Assembly (NCBI RefSeq): GCF_040371945.1
Contig: NZ_BAABWS010000005.1
Coordinates: 32,620-96,619, forward strand
Source: Litorivita sp040371945
Lineage (GTDB): Bacteria > Pseudomonadota > Alphaproteobacteria > Rhodobacterales > Rhodobacteraceae
DNA length: 64,000 nt
Direction of reading: 5' to 3'
Each line of letters starts with the position of its first letter. Positions within the stretch are counted from its first letter, which is position 1. Made by a program: the position numbers and the translations under genes. The notes under the pieces were generated by a model. That model was not told where the DNA came from. It saw only the letters and a list, made by a program, of their open reading frames with translations, and did no database searches. Positions 51,229-59,412 of this stretch are shown one piece after another.

Positions 51229-52011
51229 TCACACTGTGACGCACGCTGCGTTCCAACCCTCTTCTCTTTCCAGTTCGATGATCTTTCGCACCATTTTGTC
51301 GCTGATCTGCCCTTGAACAACCGTACGACCAATGACCAGCGCCGGCGTTCCAACAAAGGCGAACACACGCGCAAGCGCTGAGCTGTTTTCCAACTCCCGC
51401 ACGACTTCGGGACTCTCCATGTCCGCGACCAAACGTTCTTCATCGACTCCAAGATCGCCCGCGAGACGCGAAAGATACTCCGGCGTTGCTTGGAAGGGCG
51501 TTGTCATCAGCCTCTCGTGAAAGGCGACATACGCCCCTTGACGCTTTGCCGCGAGGGCTGCTTTGGCAGCCAGATTTGAGCTATCACCCAACAAGGGAAG
51601 CTCGTGCCATGCGACAGCAACCTCGTTTGGCATCGCGTTGGTCATTTCCGCAAGCCGCTTCGTCTGAATGCGGCAGTACGGGCAGTAGTAGTCTGAGAAT
51701 GACGCGATCGGCACCCTTGCAGGATTGGTTCCAAGTTCGCCGTAGAGAGCGTCACAGACACTGTTCGAGACACGCTCGAACGCAGCTTCCTTGCGAGCGA
51801 TGACGGCATCGCTTTCGCGGGTACCCAGCCCTACGAATGGATCAAAACCGCCTGACGTGTCACCCGCGACGTACTTCCGAAAGCCCGCGGGGGTATTGAG
51901 CGGCTCCAGTTCCAGTTTTTCAGGCAAAAGCGACGGCACTGTGCGCAGAGCCGCGTATCCCGCGAAAATCGCACCGAGTGTAATGAGCGTCGATCGCTTT
52001 CCAGAATCCAT
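51229..52011 (-). CDS. DsbA-family periplasmic thiol protein, ScsC-like
   Basis: The protein is 260 residues with a short N-terminal anchor (LITLGAIFAGYAALRTV). A thioredoxin domain has SFSDYYCPYCRIQTKRLAEM (active site CPYC), and the cis-Pro in VGTPALVIGRTVVQG. The N-terminal extension resembles ScsC. With ScsB and the rhodanese it forms a disulfide-shuttle operon of the type known to resist copper in enteric bacteria. Transcription runs away from the SHOCT gene through the promoter region with direct repeat 3. Confidence 0.85.
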   Translation of the reverse strand: MDSGKRSTLITLGAIFAGYAALRTVPSLLPEKLELEPLNTPAGFRKYVAGDTSGGFDPFVGLGTRESDAVIARKEAAFERVSNSVCDALYGELGTNPARVPIASFSDYYCPYCRIQTKRLAEMTNAMPNEVAVAWHELPLLGDSSNLAAKAALAAKRQGAYVAFHERLMTTPFQATPEYLSRLAGDLGVDEERLVADMESPEVVRELENSSALARVFAFVGTPALVIGRTVVQGQISDKMVRKIIELEREEGWNAACVTV

Positions 52012-52074
52012 GTCCTTACTTCACCTATCTCTGACTGAGACTGGCAGTACCGCCATGTCCGGGCCACGGTCAAC

Positions 52075-52092
52075 TTTACAAACTGATACATT
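52075..52092. promoter_or_regulatory. TACA-N6-TACA direct repeat 3, candidate response-regulator site
   Basis: CTTTACAAACTGATACATTT contains two TACA half-sites 10 bases apart (52077 and 52087) and the GATACATTT stretch seen in the copies at 31358 and 34927. It lies in the divergent promoter region between the ScsC-like gene (left) and the SHOCT gene (right), so it could control both. Confidence 0.6.
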
Positions 52093-52175
52093 TCTCGCCG
52101 TGAAAACAGGCTGTTGACCGGGTACCAAAGGCTGGGGTCGATGGTCAGCGACGCCTTTTGGACCAGGAGGTGAAA

Positions 52176-52475
52176 ATGTATCGATTGGGTTTGCTTGCAG
52201 TGCTTTTCGCGACACCTGCCTTGGCCGATCCAAACGGCTACGGGCACATGTCGGGCTGGGGATATGGGATGGGCATGATGTTTGGTCCTATCCTTTGGAT
52301 CGTTGTCCTGGGATTGGTTGTTGCGGGTGTCGTTTGGTTCGTTCGCAATACGGGTAGTGGATCGAGCGTGCGCGGAAAGTCTGACGCGATGACGGAACTC
52401 GATTTGCGTTTCGCGAAGGGCGAAATAGACGCTGAGGACTACACCGCTCGAAAAAAGCTGCTGACCGGCGAATAG
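52176..52475 (+). CDS. small SHOCT-domain membrane protein
   Basis: About 99 residues from ATG at 52176 (MYRLGLLAVLFATPALADPN), with a signal peptide, a Met/Gly-rich patch (GHMSGWGYGMGMMFG), one transmembrane helix (PILWIVVLGLVVAGVVWFV) and a C-terminal SHOCT motif (ELDLRFAKGEIDAEDYTARK). The longer frame starting at 52158 adds six residues. The Met/His/Trp patch could bind copper. Divergent from the ScsC-like gene. Confidence 0.8.
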   Translation: MYRLGLLAVLFATPALADPNGYGHMSGWGYGMGMMFGPILWIVVLGLVVAGVVWFVRNTGSGSSVRGKSDAMTELDLRFAKGEIDAEDYTARKKLLTGE

Positions 52476-52561
52476 GCATGCGGGTTATTGCACAGCGCGA
52501 GGGTTTAAGCTTTTCGCCCAACGAACCTAGGGCCAAACCAATCTGACTTTACGAGGCATAA

Positions 52562-53062
52562 GTGACAGGCAAACAACTTGGGCTGCTCGCTGCCGGGGGA
52601 TCCACTGCTCTTCTTCTGGCAGCATTCGTCTTTCAGGCACTTGGATATGCACCATGCGCGATGTGCATCTGGCAAAGGTATCCCCATGCCCTGGCGATTG
52701 GGGCAGGAGTGTTCTTGGCCATTGGACTTGCTCCACTGCTTTTCCTAGCTGTTGGCGCCGTGTCCGCAGCGACGACCGCTGTTATCGGAGTGTACCACAC
52801 GGGTGTCGAACGTGACTGGTGGCAAGGGCCTACATCTTGCACCGGGTCCGGACTGGATTTCTCGAATATGACCGGCTCGGATCTTCTCCCATCTGCATCT
52901 TCGGGTCCGTCCAACCTGGTCATGTGCGACGAGGTCGCCTGGGAGTTCCTTACTCTATCAATGGCAAGCTGGAACGCACTTTGGAGTGCTGTTCTTGCCG
53001 GGATTTGGGTTCTGGCGATTGTGCGAGCAATCGCCCAGAGGCGGTCTGCCGTGCCTACCTAG
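52562..53062 (+). CDS. dsbB: disulfide bond formation protein DsbB
   Basis: The protein is 166 residues from GTG at 52562. Four transmembrane helices are visible. The first periplasmic loop has PCAMCIWQRYPHALA (the CxxC pair and QR for quinone), and the second loop carries two Cys (PTSCTGSGLDF, and LVMCDEVAW) for the Cys104/130-type pair. It re-oxidises DsbA with quinone as acceptor. It is a natural partner for the two DsbA-like proteins in the island. It converges with the membrane protein at 53059. Confidence 0.9.
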   Translation: MTGKQLGLLAAGGSTALLLAAFVFQALGYAPCAMCIWQRYPHALAIGAGVFLAIGLAPLLFLAVGAVSAATTAVIGVYHTGVERDWWQGPTSCTGSGLDFSNMTGSDLLPSASSGPSNLVMCDEVAWEFLTLSMASWNALWSAVLAGIWVLAIVRAIAQRRSAVPT

Positions 53063-53673
53063 GCCTCCAGACGAACGAAGACGGTTGCCAGAGCTGTCAA
53101 GCAGGCCGCCCCGGCTACAAATATCAGAAGCGCGAATGCGACCGATCCGATAGGTTCGGGAAAGAAACGAACGACCGGTGCGAGGCGTGATGAGCGGCAG
53201 GCCGCTGAAACATAAAGAGGGATAGCGCTTACCAAAGTCGCATAGAGATAGACCCCCGAGATGTTCTCGAATAGCGCGGAACGCGCTAGTGTTGGAGCTA
53301 CAACCTGCAAAGCTGTTGCACGGCTTCCGCCAAACGATCCGTACCAGTCGGCTGAAACAACGTAGATTAGGGCGTGAAGACCAATGAAGATACCGAGTCT
53401 GGAGAAGAAGTCGACGACGATGTAGGCCCCCGGATCGCGACCGCGACCGCTACCGGAACGTTCGTGAGACAGTGCGAAGAGAAAGAAACCGACGTAGTTG
53501 ACCATCACGACTACTGGCAAACCGTTCGGCAAAACCTGCCGCAAAAATCGCCCTAGAGCGGGACCTCCGCCAGCCAAAGCGGTTGTAAATCCAGGCGAAA
53601 GCGCAATGTAGAGGACTAAAACCGGCAGCAATCCTGCGAGACTGAATAGCAGGACGTTTCTGAGAAATGCCAT
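53059..53673 (-). CDS. integral membrane protein, unknown function
   Basis: About 204 residues from ATG at 53673 (MAFLRNVLLFSLAGLLPVLV). Five to six hydrophobic segments are present, including VVMVNYVGFFLFALS, LGIFIGLHALIYVVSADWYG and IGSVAFALLIFVAGAACLTA. No family is recognised. Its stop overlaps the dsbB stop by four bases; the two genes converge. Nothing links it to copper except position. Confidence 0.6.
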   Translation of the reverse strand: MAFLRNVLLFSLAGLLPVLVLYIALSPGFTTALAGGGPALGRFLRQVLPNGLPVVVMVNYVGFFLFALSHERSGSGRGRDPGAYIVVDFFSRLGIFIGLHALIYVVSADWYGSFGGSRATALQVVAPTLARSALFENISGVYLYATLVSAIPLYVSAACRSSRLAPVVRFFPEPIGSVAFALLIFVAGAACLTALATVFVRLEA

Positions 53674-53981
53674 TCCCGGCATGCGGGTGGAGAAGTGCCG
53701 TTCCAATTGAGCAGACCAAGCTTGAGGTTTGTCTTCAGTCTAGCTTCAAATGAAGGCGCTTTGCCAATGATTGATAACCAGCTCTACTTGGTAATTCCGT
53801 CGCGCGGCAACGTGCCAAACTCTGGGCCGAACCATGCCGTTTTTTTACTACAAGACGGCTTTCAGGCGGCCAGGCGCGCCCTTCAACATTTAACATAAAC
53901 TTCATTATGCGACTTTATACGTAGTGTTGCAATGGTATATTATCGTATGTATGTTGAGGTCTGTCACAGAGGGTCCTCAGC
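53674..53981. other. intergenic stretch without a gene
   Basis: Three hundred bases upstream of the membrane protein and of the next plus-strand gene. The frames in it (for example at 53695-53898) have no recognisable product. An AT-rich part (53890-53950) could hold the promoter of the plus-strand gene at 53982; no convincing -35/-10 pair was chosen. Confidence 0.45.
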
Positions 53982-54728
53982 ATGCGTCATTTACTCAAGA
54001 AGCTTCTTCCCTCGGTCGTAGTCGCTATAACCGTGACAGGCCTTTCTCTACCGGTGTCCGCCCGAGCGCAGACATACCCGATCGATTGCGCGATCCTCTT
54101 GTGTCTCTCTGGTGGTTGGCCCGCTTCCGTCCCTTGTGCTCGGGCTCGCGCCGAATTCATCCGGCGGATTACGCCCTGGCCGGTGAAACCGCCATTGCAA
54201 ATCTGGCGCTGTCCCATGGGCGCGTCCTATGAGACCTCTCCTTCATCAAACAGTGCAGCCCGCATCTTTGAAGCGTTCTTCCAGAACAAAAGCACTGGGC
54301 CGCGACATTCTTTTCCAGCGCAAGACGCCGCTACCCCGATTGAGGCTACTTGGCGCACTCCAGGAGCCCCTAATGACTTTGTACTCGCCGATAGGCCCGC
54401 CCAGCTCGTTCAAGATCGCGCGGACATCGATATCAGCGGACCTGAGTTCAATTTCGTGCGGTCCATCCGTGTCTATGATGTCCGTTATGCGCGACAGCAT
54501 GAATCCGGACGTGACGGCGACTGCAAACGTAGCGCCACCGTGGTCGTCGGCACATACGGAACCCAAGGCGATTTCGCCTGGCAGAGGTCTTCCATCACCG
54601 CCCTACCCTCCGCCCATATCGGCCTCGAACGCTGGGGCCAAAATTGCCCCAGCATCTATCACCGTTCTGTCTTCGTCGACTGGCGTGACTATGAAGGGAA
54701 CTACGGCTTCGAGCAGGTGAACTACTAG
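53982..54728 (+). CDS. exported protein of a type seen beside conjugation genes
   Basis: The protein is 248 residues with a signal peptide (LLPSVVVAITVTGLSLPVSA). The segment CAILLCLSGGWPASVPCARA, followed by RITPWPVKPPLQIWRCPMG, is one I recall from hypothetical proteins beside type IV secretion and trb genes in alphaproteobacterial conjugative plasmids and elements. Several Cys pairs suggest disulfides. No conjugation gene is in the window, so it is probably a stranded relic. The frame itself is intact. Confidence 0.65.
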   Translation: MRHLLKKLLPSVVVAITVTGLSLPVSARAQTYPIDCAILLCLSGGWPASVPCARARAEFIRRITPWPVKPPLQIWRCPMGASYETSPSSNSAARIFEAFFQNKSTGPRHSFPAQDAATPIEATWRTPGAPNDFVLADRPAQLVQDRADIDISGPEFNFVRSIRVYDVRYARQHESGRDGDCKRSATVVVGTYGTQGDFAWQRSSITALPSAHIGLERWGQNCPSIYHRSVFVDWRDYEGNYGFEQVNY

Positions 54729-55019
54729 CGCCAACAAAGACAGCATTGGCGTTCATACGAGTCGGCCTAAGTGCTCGGGGCTACTCAATCACCGATCGTT
54801 CTCTGCTTTTGATGCCAAGGTCGGCTGTGCGGACCTTCCTGCCATTCGCTGCGACCGCAGCTTGAGGCGGGTAGAGCGTCGGCCATGCGCAATAGCGGAT
54901 GTCGATTTCAGCTTACCGCTTCACACATAGTCGTGAGCTTCCAGCGACTGGAGGGCTCTTTCCGACTTGACGACTGACCATCGGGAAGTGTTTATTGTCG
55001 ATGGACGAAAGGAAACTGT
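54729..55019. promoter_or_regulatory. intergenic region with CueR-type dyad 5 before the copABCD genes
   Basis: The 290 bases have no gene. A dyad CTTCCAGCGACTGGAG lies at 54938-54953, very close to the boxes at 31322 and 41542. The flanking hexamers (GTGAGC and CTTTTC with a 19-base spacer on the plus strand) are poor, so either activation is strong or another start is used; TTGACG at 54967 is an alternative. The first downstream gene starts at 55020. Confidence 0.55.
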
Positions 55020-55373
55020 GTGCTCGGTAGGGTCTTCATCATTCTTGTTGCGTTGCAGCTCGTTGTTACGAGTGCATTTGCGCATGTGATGCCGATGGCC
55101 GAACATTGTGCAGAGCCTGCGGCTCAGCATGTGCATGGTGACGAAGTATACGTTCTTCAGGATCCGATGGCCGACACTGCCTTCGAGACTGAGCAGCAGC
55201 CAAAGCCAATGGGACTGCTTCATTGTGCCAGCGTTGCTTGCACAGATCAGTCTGGAAATACGTCTGCTGTCGACCTGCACAAAGATTTCCGGATCGCGGA
55301 CCTGGACCCGACCGAGCCCAGCATGGCTCTGCAGTCCGTTCTTCTTTCCTTCCTTCGACCTCCTCTGTCCTGA
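55020..55373 (+). CDS. small exported His/Met protein at the head of the copABCD region
   Basis: About 117 residues from GTG at 55020. Signal peptide VFIILVALQLVVTSAFA; mature start HVMPMAEHCAEPAAQHVHGD, a likely metal site, and a later HCASVACTDQSG. No family is recognised. It lies 180 bases before the MCO gene and after the CueR-type dyad. A copper-binding role is inferred from composition and position. Confidence 0.6.
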   Translation: MLGRVFIILVALQLVVTSAFAHVMPMAEHCAEPAAQHVHGDEVYVLQDPMADTAFETEQQPKPMGLLHCASVACTDQSGNTSAVDLHKDFRIADLDPTEPSMALQSVLLSFLRPPLS

Positions 55374-55552
55374 TCGCGCCTGTCTGGCGTTGATTGCGGC
55401 GTAGCCTGAGCGGCTACGTCAGGCAATCCCATCATTTGTGGCCTTTTCGGGTTCAAACCTCCGGCCCATCTGATCCTTCTCCCTTCCTTCACTGCTCAAC
55501 AGTGATCTCCTCTTTGCGGGGCCATCTATTGGTCCGCGCTCACGGAAAACAC

Positions 55553-57262
55553 ATGAAACACATAAATTTTCTGCGGCCTCTCGCCGTAGTGCTGGGGCTT
55601 GGCCTCGGCCTGCCCGCGCAAGCTGGCACTTACGACATCACAGTCGACAAGGTCCGGATCGACACCGGAACCTTCAAGAAGAACGGGATCGGCTACAATG
55701 GCAGCCAAACTCCGACCATCCTGCACTTCCAGGAAGGCGAAGACGTCGTTATCCGCGTGAAGAACAATCTGCGCGAAAGCACGTCCATCCATTGGCATGG
55801 TCTGATCCTGCCGTTCCAGCAGGACGGGGTGCCGGGCATCAGCTTCAATGGTATCAAACCAGGAGAGACCTTTACCTATCGCTTTCCTATCGAGCAGGCA
55901 GGCACCTACTGGTTCCACAGCCATTCGGGTTTCCAGGAGCCTGACGGTGCCTATGGCGCCATCGTGATCTCTCCGAAGGGCGGTGAGGCCGTTCCGACGG
56001 ACCGCGATTATGTGGTGCAGTTCACGGACAAGCACCCGCACAGCGGATCGCGGATCTTCCGCAACCTGAAATCTTCGGCAGACTATTACAACCGCGCGCA
56101 ACGCACGGCGCAGGACCTGATCGAGGACGCGGGTGCCGAGGGTTTGAAAGCCGCCCTTCAGGATCGGAAGATGTGGGGTGCCATGCGCATGATGCCCACG
56201 GACATCGAGGATGTTCAGGGCTTCACGCCGCTGATCAACGGGGCCAGCACCCAGCAGAACTGGACCGGCATCTTCAAGCCCGGCGAAAAGGTGCGCCTGC
56301 GCCTGATCAACTCCTCGGCGACAACCTATTTCGATGTGCGCATTCCCGGTCTGAAAATGACGGTGGTGCAGGCCGACGGCAATGACGTGCGGCCGGTCGC
56401 GGTGGACGAGTTACGCATCGCAGTGGCCGAAACCTATGACGTTATCGTCCAGCCGCGTGAGGCCAAAGCTTATTCGATCATCGGCGAGAGCGCGGGCCGC
56501 ACTGCGATGGTGCGGGGCACGCTGGCAACGTCTGAAGGCATGGTTGGCCCCTACTACAAGATGCGGCCTCAGCCTCTGCTTACCATGGCAGACATGGGGG
56601 GCATGATGTCCGGAATGAATCATTCGGGCATGGACATGAGCGGGTTCGACATGTCGGGGATGGATCACTCCGGCCATGACATGAGCGGCATGGATATGTC
56701 CGGCATGGATATGGGCGGTATGGATATGGGCGGTATGGATATGTCCACGGGCATGCCCGTCGTTCCTTCTGAGGGTGCGCCGGGCGCTGCCTTCTATGCA
56801 CCTGGCAGCGGGCTGATCCCGACGGCGGCAAATGGCGGCAAGTTCCTCGGCTACGAAGACCTCACCGCGCGCAAGCCGCTTTATCGTGATCGTCCCGCCA
56901 CCCGAGAGATCGAGATCCGCCTCACCGGCAATATGGAACGCTACATCTGGTCCATCAACGGCGTGAAATACGAGGACGCCGATCCGATCCGCTTGAAGTA
57001 CGGCGAGCGCGTCCGGTTCAAGTTCGTCAACGAAACCATGATGGCGCATCCGATGCACCTGCACGGGATGTGGACGATCATCGACACCGGCAAAGGGGCA
57101 TACGACCCCGTGAAACACACGGTCAGCGTCGCGCCTGGAACGACGCTCTACACCGAGACCGAAGTCGACGCTCCCGGCCAGTGGGCGTTCCATTGCCACC
57201 TCTCTTATCACGCGGGGGGCGGCATGTTCCGCAAGGTCATCGTCGAAGGCGGCCCGTCCTGA
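55553..57262 (+). CDS. pcoA: multicopper oxidase 3, CopA/PcoA of the copABCD system
   Basis: About 569 residues from ATG at 55553 (MKHINFLRPLAVVLGLGLGL). Copper sites: SIHWHGLILP, TYWFHSHSGFQ, AHPMHLHGMWT and WAFHCHLSYHAGGGMF. A Met-rich stretch (MDMSGFDMSGMDHSGHDMSG and further GMDMGG repeats, residues about 350-405) matches the octapeptide copper repeats of CopA/PcoA. This is the periplasmic oxidase of copABCD. The stop overlaps a possible upstream start of the copB gene. Confidence 0.93.
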   Translation: MKHINFLRPLAVVLGLGLGLPAQAGTYDITVDKVRIDTGTFKKNGIGYNGSQTPTILHFQEGEDVVIRVKNNLRESTSIHWHGLILPFQQDGVPGISFNGIKPGETFTYRFPIEQAGTYWFHSHSGFQEPDGAYGAIVISPKGGEAVPTDRDYVVQFTDKHPHSGSRIFRNLKSSADYYNRAQRTAQDLIEDAGAEGLKAALQDRKMWGAMRMMPTDIEDVQGFTPLINGASTQQNWTGIFKPGEKVRLRLINSSATTYFDVRIPGLKMTVVQADGNDVRPVAVDELRIAVAETYDVIVQPREAKAYSIIGESAGRTAMVRGTLATSEGMVGPYYKMRPQPLLTMADMGGMMSGMNHSGMDMSGFDMSGMDHSGHDMSGMDMSGMDMGGMDMGGMDMSTGMPVVPSEGAPGAAFYAPGSGLIPTAANGGKFLGYEDLTARKPLYRDRPATREIEIRLTGNMERYIWSINGVKYEDADPIRLKYGERVRFKFVNETMMAHPMHLHGMWTIIDTGKGAYDPVKHTVSVAPGTTLYTETEVDAPGQWAFHCHLSYHAGGGMFRKVIVEGGPS

Positions 57263-57291
57263 TGGGCACGTATTTCAAGGAAACCAATCAC

Positions 57292-58008
57292 ATGAAAAAA
57301 CTACTACTTGGAACGGCCCTCGGGCTTCCGCTTACGCTGACTTTCACCTCAGTCGCGATGGCTGAGGTGGGCGTTTCCCCGACAGTCTGGGGCGTGCGTA
57401 CCGAAAAGTTGGAATACCGGATGGGCGATGAAGGGAGCTCCTTTGCCTGGGGGATCGAGGCCTGGACGGGCAATGACGAGCTGCGGCTCGTCTGGAAGAG
57501 CGAAGGTGCAAAGATCGAAGGCGGCGGTTTCGAAGAGATGGAGAACCAGATCCGCCTCCAGAAGCCGATCACCGATTTCTTTGATGGCTTCGTCGGGGTT
57601 GCTGCCTCCACGCCGGACGGCGCGCCCGAGCGCTACTATGGCGCTTTTGGCGTCACCGGCCTTGCGCCGCAGTGGTTCGAGGTCGAGGCGGCGCTCTACG
57701 TTTCCGAATACCCCTACATCGGGGCGGAAGTGGAGTATGAAGCTCTGCTGACCAACCGGCTGATCCTGACGCCGTCTCTCGAAGTCAGCCTGCCGCTGGC
57801 GGATGATCCCGCGCGCGAAATCGCGGCGGGCGGCGGCTCAGTCGAGCTGGGACTGCGACTGAGCTACGACCTGATCGGCCGCAGCGTTTCCCCGTACATC
57901 GGTGTGAATTACGAGCGCGCCTTTGGCGGAACAGCCGACATCCTGCGCACTAACGGCCACGGCATTGATGATCTGACCGGCGTGGTCGGCGTCAAATTCA
58001 TGTTCTGA
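57292..58008 (+). CDS. copB: outer-membrane copper resistance protein CopB
   Basis: About 238 residues from ATG at 57292 (MKKLLLGTALGLPLTLTFTS). ATG at 57262, overlapping the copA stop, is an alternative. The mature protein has the CopB pattern: RTEKLEYRMGDEGSSFAWGI, ENQIRLQKPITDFFDGFVGV, and a C-terminal beta-barrel ending VGVKFMF. It lacks the N-terminal Met-rich part of pseudomonad CopB. It likely forms an outer-membrane barrel for copper sequestration. Confidence 0.88.
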   Translation: MKKLLLGTALGLPLTLTFTSVAMAEVGVSPTVWGVRTEKLEYRMGDEGSSFAWGIEAWTGNDELRLVWKSEGAKIEGGGFEEMENQIRLQKPITDFFDGFVGVAASTPDGAPERYYGAFGVTGLAPQWFEVEAALYVSEYPYIGAEVEYEALLTNRLILTPSLEVSLPLADDPAREIAAGGGSVELGLRLSYDLIGRSVSPYIGVNYERAFGGTADILRTNGHGIDDLTGVVGVKFMF

Positions 58009-58102
58009 TGTTTCTTGGCCCTCATCGGCAGCTGTTGACTACCCAATGCAGCACCGCTGGGGGCCACCACTTTAACCCAAACCAACCAAAGGGAGATTCC
58101 CA

Positions 58103-58465
58103 ATGAAACTACGTACTATCCTGACTTCCGCCGCGCTGTCGGTCAGTCTTGCCCTCAGCGCAGGCGCTGCATCGGCACACGGCAAGGGCATGATGACCAT
58201 GCCGGGCAACGGCCAGACGGTCGGCGCGGACACCAAGGTCATGCACCTAATGTTCAAAGACCCCATGAAGATCACTACCGTCACGATGAAAGCGCCGGAC
58301 GGTAAGACCTACAAGATCAACGGTCCTGCTGCGAATGAGTCCGTGAAAACCTGGGAAGGCAAGCTGCCCAAGCTCGCACCGGGCAATTATAAGGTCGATT
58401 GGCGAGGCATGTCGCCGGACGGCCACCCGATGAATGGCAGCTTCGCGTTCAAGGTAGCGAACTGA
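58103..58465 (+). CDS. copC: periplasmic copper-binding protein CopC
   Basis: The protein is 120 residues with a signal peptide (MKLRTILTSAALSVSLALSA). The mature N-terminus HGKGMMTMPGNGQ presents the His used in Cu(II) binding and a Met pair; the beta-sandwich follows with MHLMFKDPMKITTVTMKAPD and LAPGNYKVDWRGMSPDGHPM. It delivers copper to CopD. GGGAGA lies upstream of the start. CopD starts 3 bases after its stop. Confidence 0.9.
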   Translation: MKLRTILTSAALSVSLALSAGAASAHGKGMMTMPGNGQTVGADTKVMHLMFKDPMKITTVTMKAPDGKTYKINGPAANESVKTWEGKLPKLAPGNYKVDWRGMSPDGHPMNGSFAFKVAN

Positions 58466-58467
58466 TC

Positions 58468-59346
58468 ATGGGCGGAGTTCTTGCCGCACTGGAACCGGTG
58501 CAGATCGCCTCGATCCTCGTCAAGGCGGGGATGTATGTCAGTGTCCTGCTTGCGGCGGGCTCCGTCATTAACCTCTGGCTCCTCAAGGAGCTGGATACCA
58601 AAGCAAGCCGTCGCCTTAGGCGGCTTGCTGCATGGTCAGCTGTGGGGGGTATTGTGTTCAGCGCATTGAATATCCCACTGCGCGCGGCCTTTTTCTACGG
58701 CGGCTTCGGTGGTGCGCTTGATCCGATGATGCTCCAGATTGCCTTGTCCAGTCCACTTGGGCTGTCAGTAGAGGCAGGCATTCTCGGTCTTATGGCTATC
58801 GCGACCATCGTGTTCAATCGCGGTTGGACACGACCTGTGGCGGCCCTTGGTGTTGTTCTTGTCGCCATCAGTTTCGCGCTGCGTGGTCATGCAACCGGAG
58901 ATCCGAGGTTGGCGCTTTCGACGCTTTTCGTCATCCACATCCTTGCTGCCAGTTTCTGGATCGGGGGCTTCTATCCGCTCTATGACATGGCTGGGCGCGG
59001 CAACGAGGCAGCGGTGCGCACTGTCGAACGGTTCGGAAAGGCGGCGCTTGTGATGGTCGGGCTGCTTGTTGCTGCAGGTGTGGTAATCTTGGTAATCCTT
59101 GCGGGCAATCCAGTCGCGGTCCTGACCCAACCCTGGGGGCAATTCCTGATGCTGAAACTGGCAGTGGTAGCTCTGCTTCTTGGCCTTGCAGGTATGAACA
59201 AGCTTCGGCTGACACCGAACTTGGTTGAGACAGGAAACGCGGGCCCGCTGAGGACGTCGATCCGTTGGGAGGTGGTAGCCTTTCTTATGATCCTGCTTGT
59301 CACCGCGACCTTTACCTCCACCGTTGCGCCGGAGCACGTCGGCTAA
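58468..59346 (+). CDS. copD: inner-membrane copper protein CopD
   Basis: About 292 residues from ATG at 58468 (MGGVLAALEPVQIASILVKA). Eight hydrophobic helices are visible. The CopD pattern includes RGHATGDPRLALSTLFVIHI and LAASFWIGGFYPL (His, Trp), and PWGQFLMLKLAVVALLLGLA. It probably imports or senses copper with CopC. It closes the copABCD run and converges on the second glutaredoxin-MauE gene across a terminator. Confidence 0.9.
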   Translation: MGGVLAALEPVQIASILVKAGMYVSVLLAAGSVINLWLLKELDTKASRRLRRLAAWSAVGGIVFSALNIPLRAAFFYGGFGGALDPMMLQIALSSPLGLSVEAGILGLMAIATIVFNRGWTRPVAALGVVLVAISFALRGHATGDPRLALSTLFVIHILAASFWIGGFYPLYDMAGRGNEAAVRTVERFGKAALVMVGLLVAAGVVILVILAGNPVAVLTQPWGQFLMLKLAVVALLLGLAGMNKLRLTPNLVETGNAGPLRTSIRWEVVAFLMILLVTATFTSTVAPEHVG

Positions 59347-59374
59347 ATCAGCAAAGCTATAGGCTGATCAGTCG

Positions 59375-59407
59375 GAAACGGGGGCATCACGATGACGCCC
59401 CCGTTTC
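59375..59407. terminator. bidirectional Rho-independent terminator
   Basis: The arms GAAACGGGGGC and GCCCCCGTTTC pair perfectly, then one mismatch and three more pairs close a three-base loop. T-rich ends flank both sides. It lies between copD (plus) and the glutaredoxin-MauE gene (minus), which converge. Confidence 0.85.
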
Positions 59408-59412
59408 TCACC

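Noticed and set aside
53695..53898. Plus-strand frame of 67 codons
   Set aside because: No signal, motif or ribosome site; composition is like neighbouring non-coding DNA.
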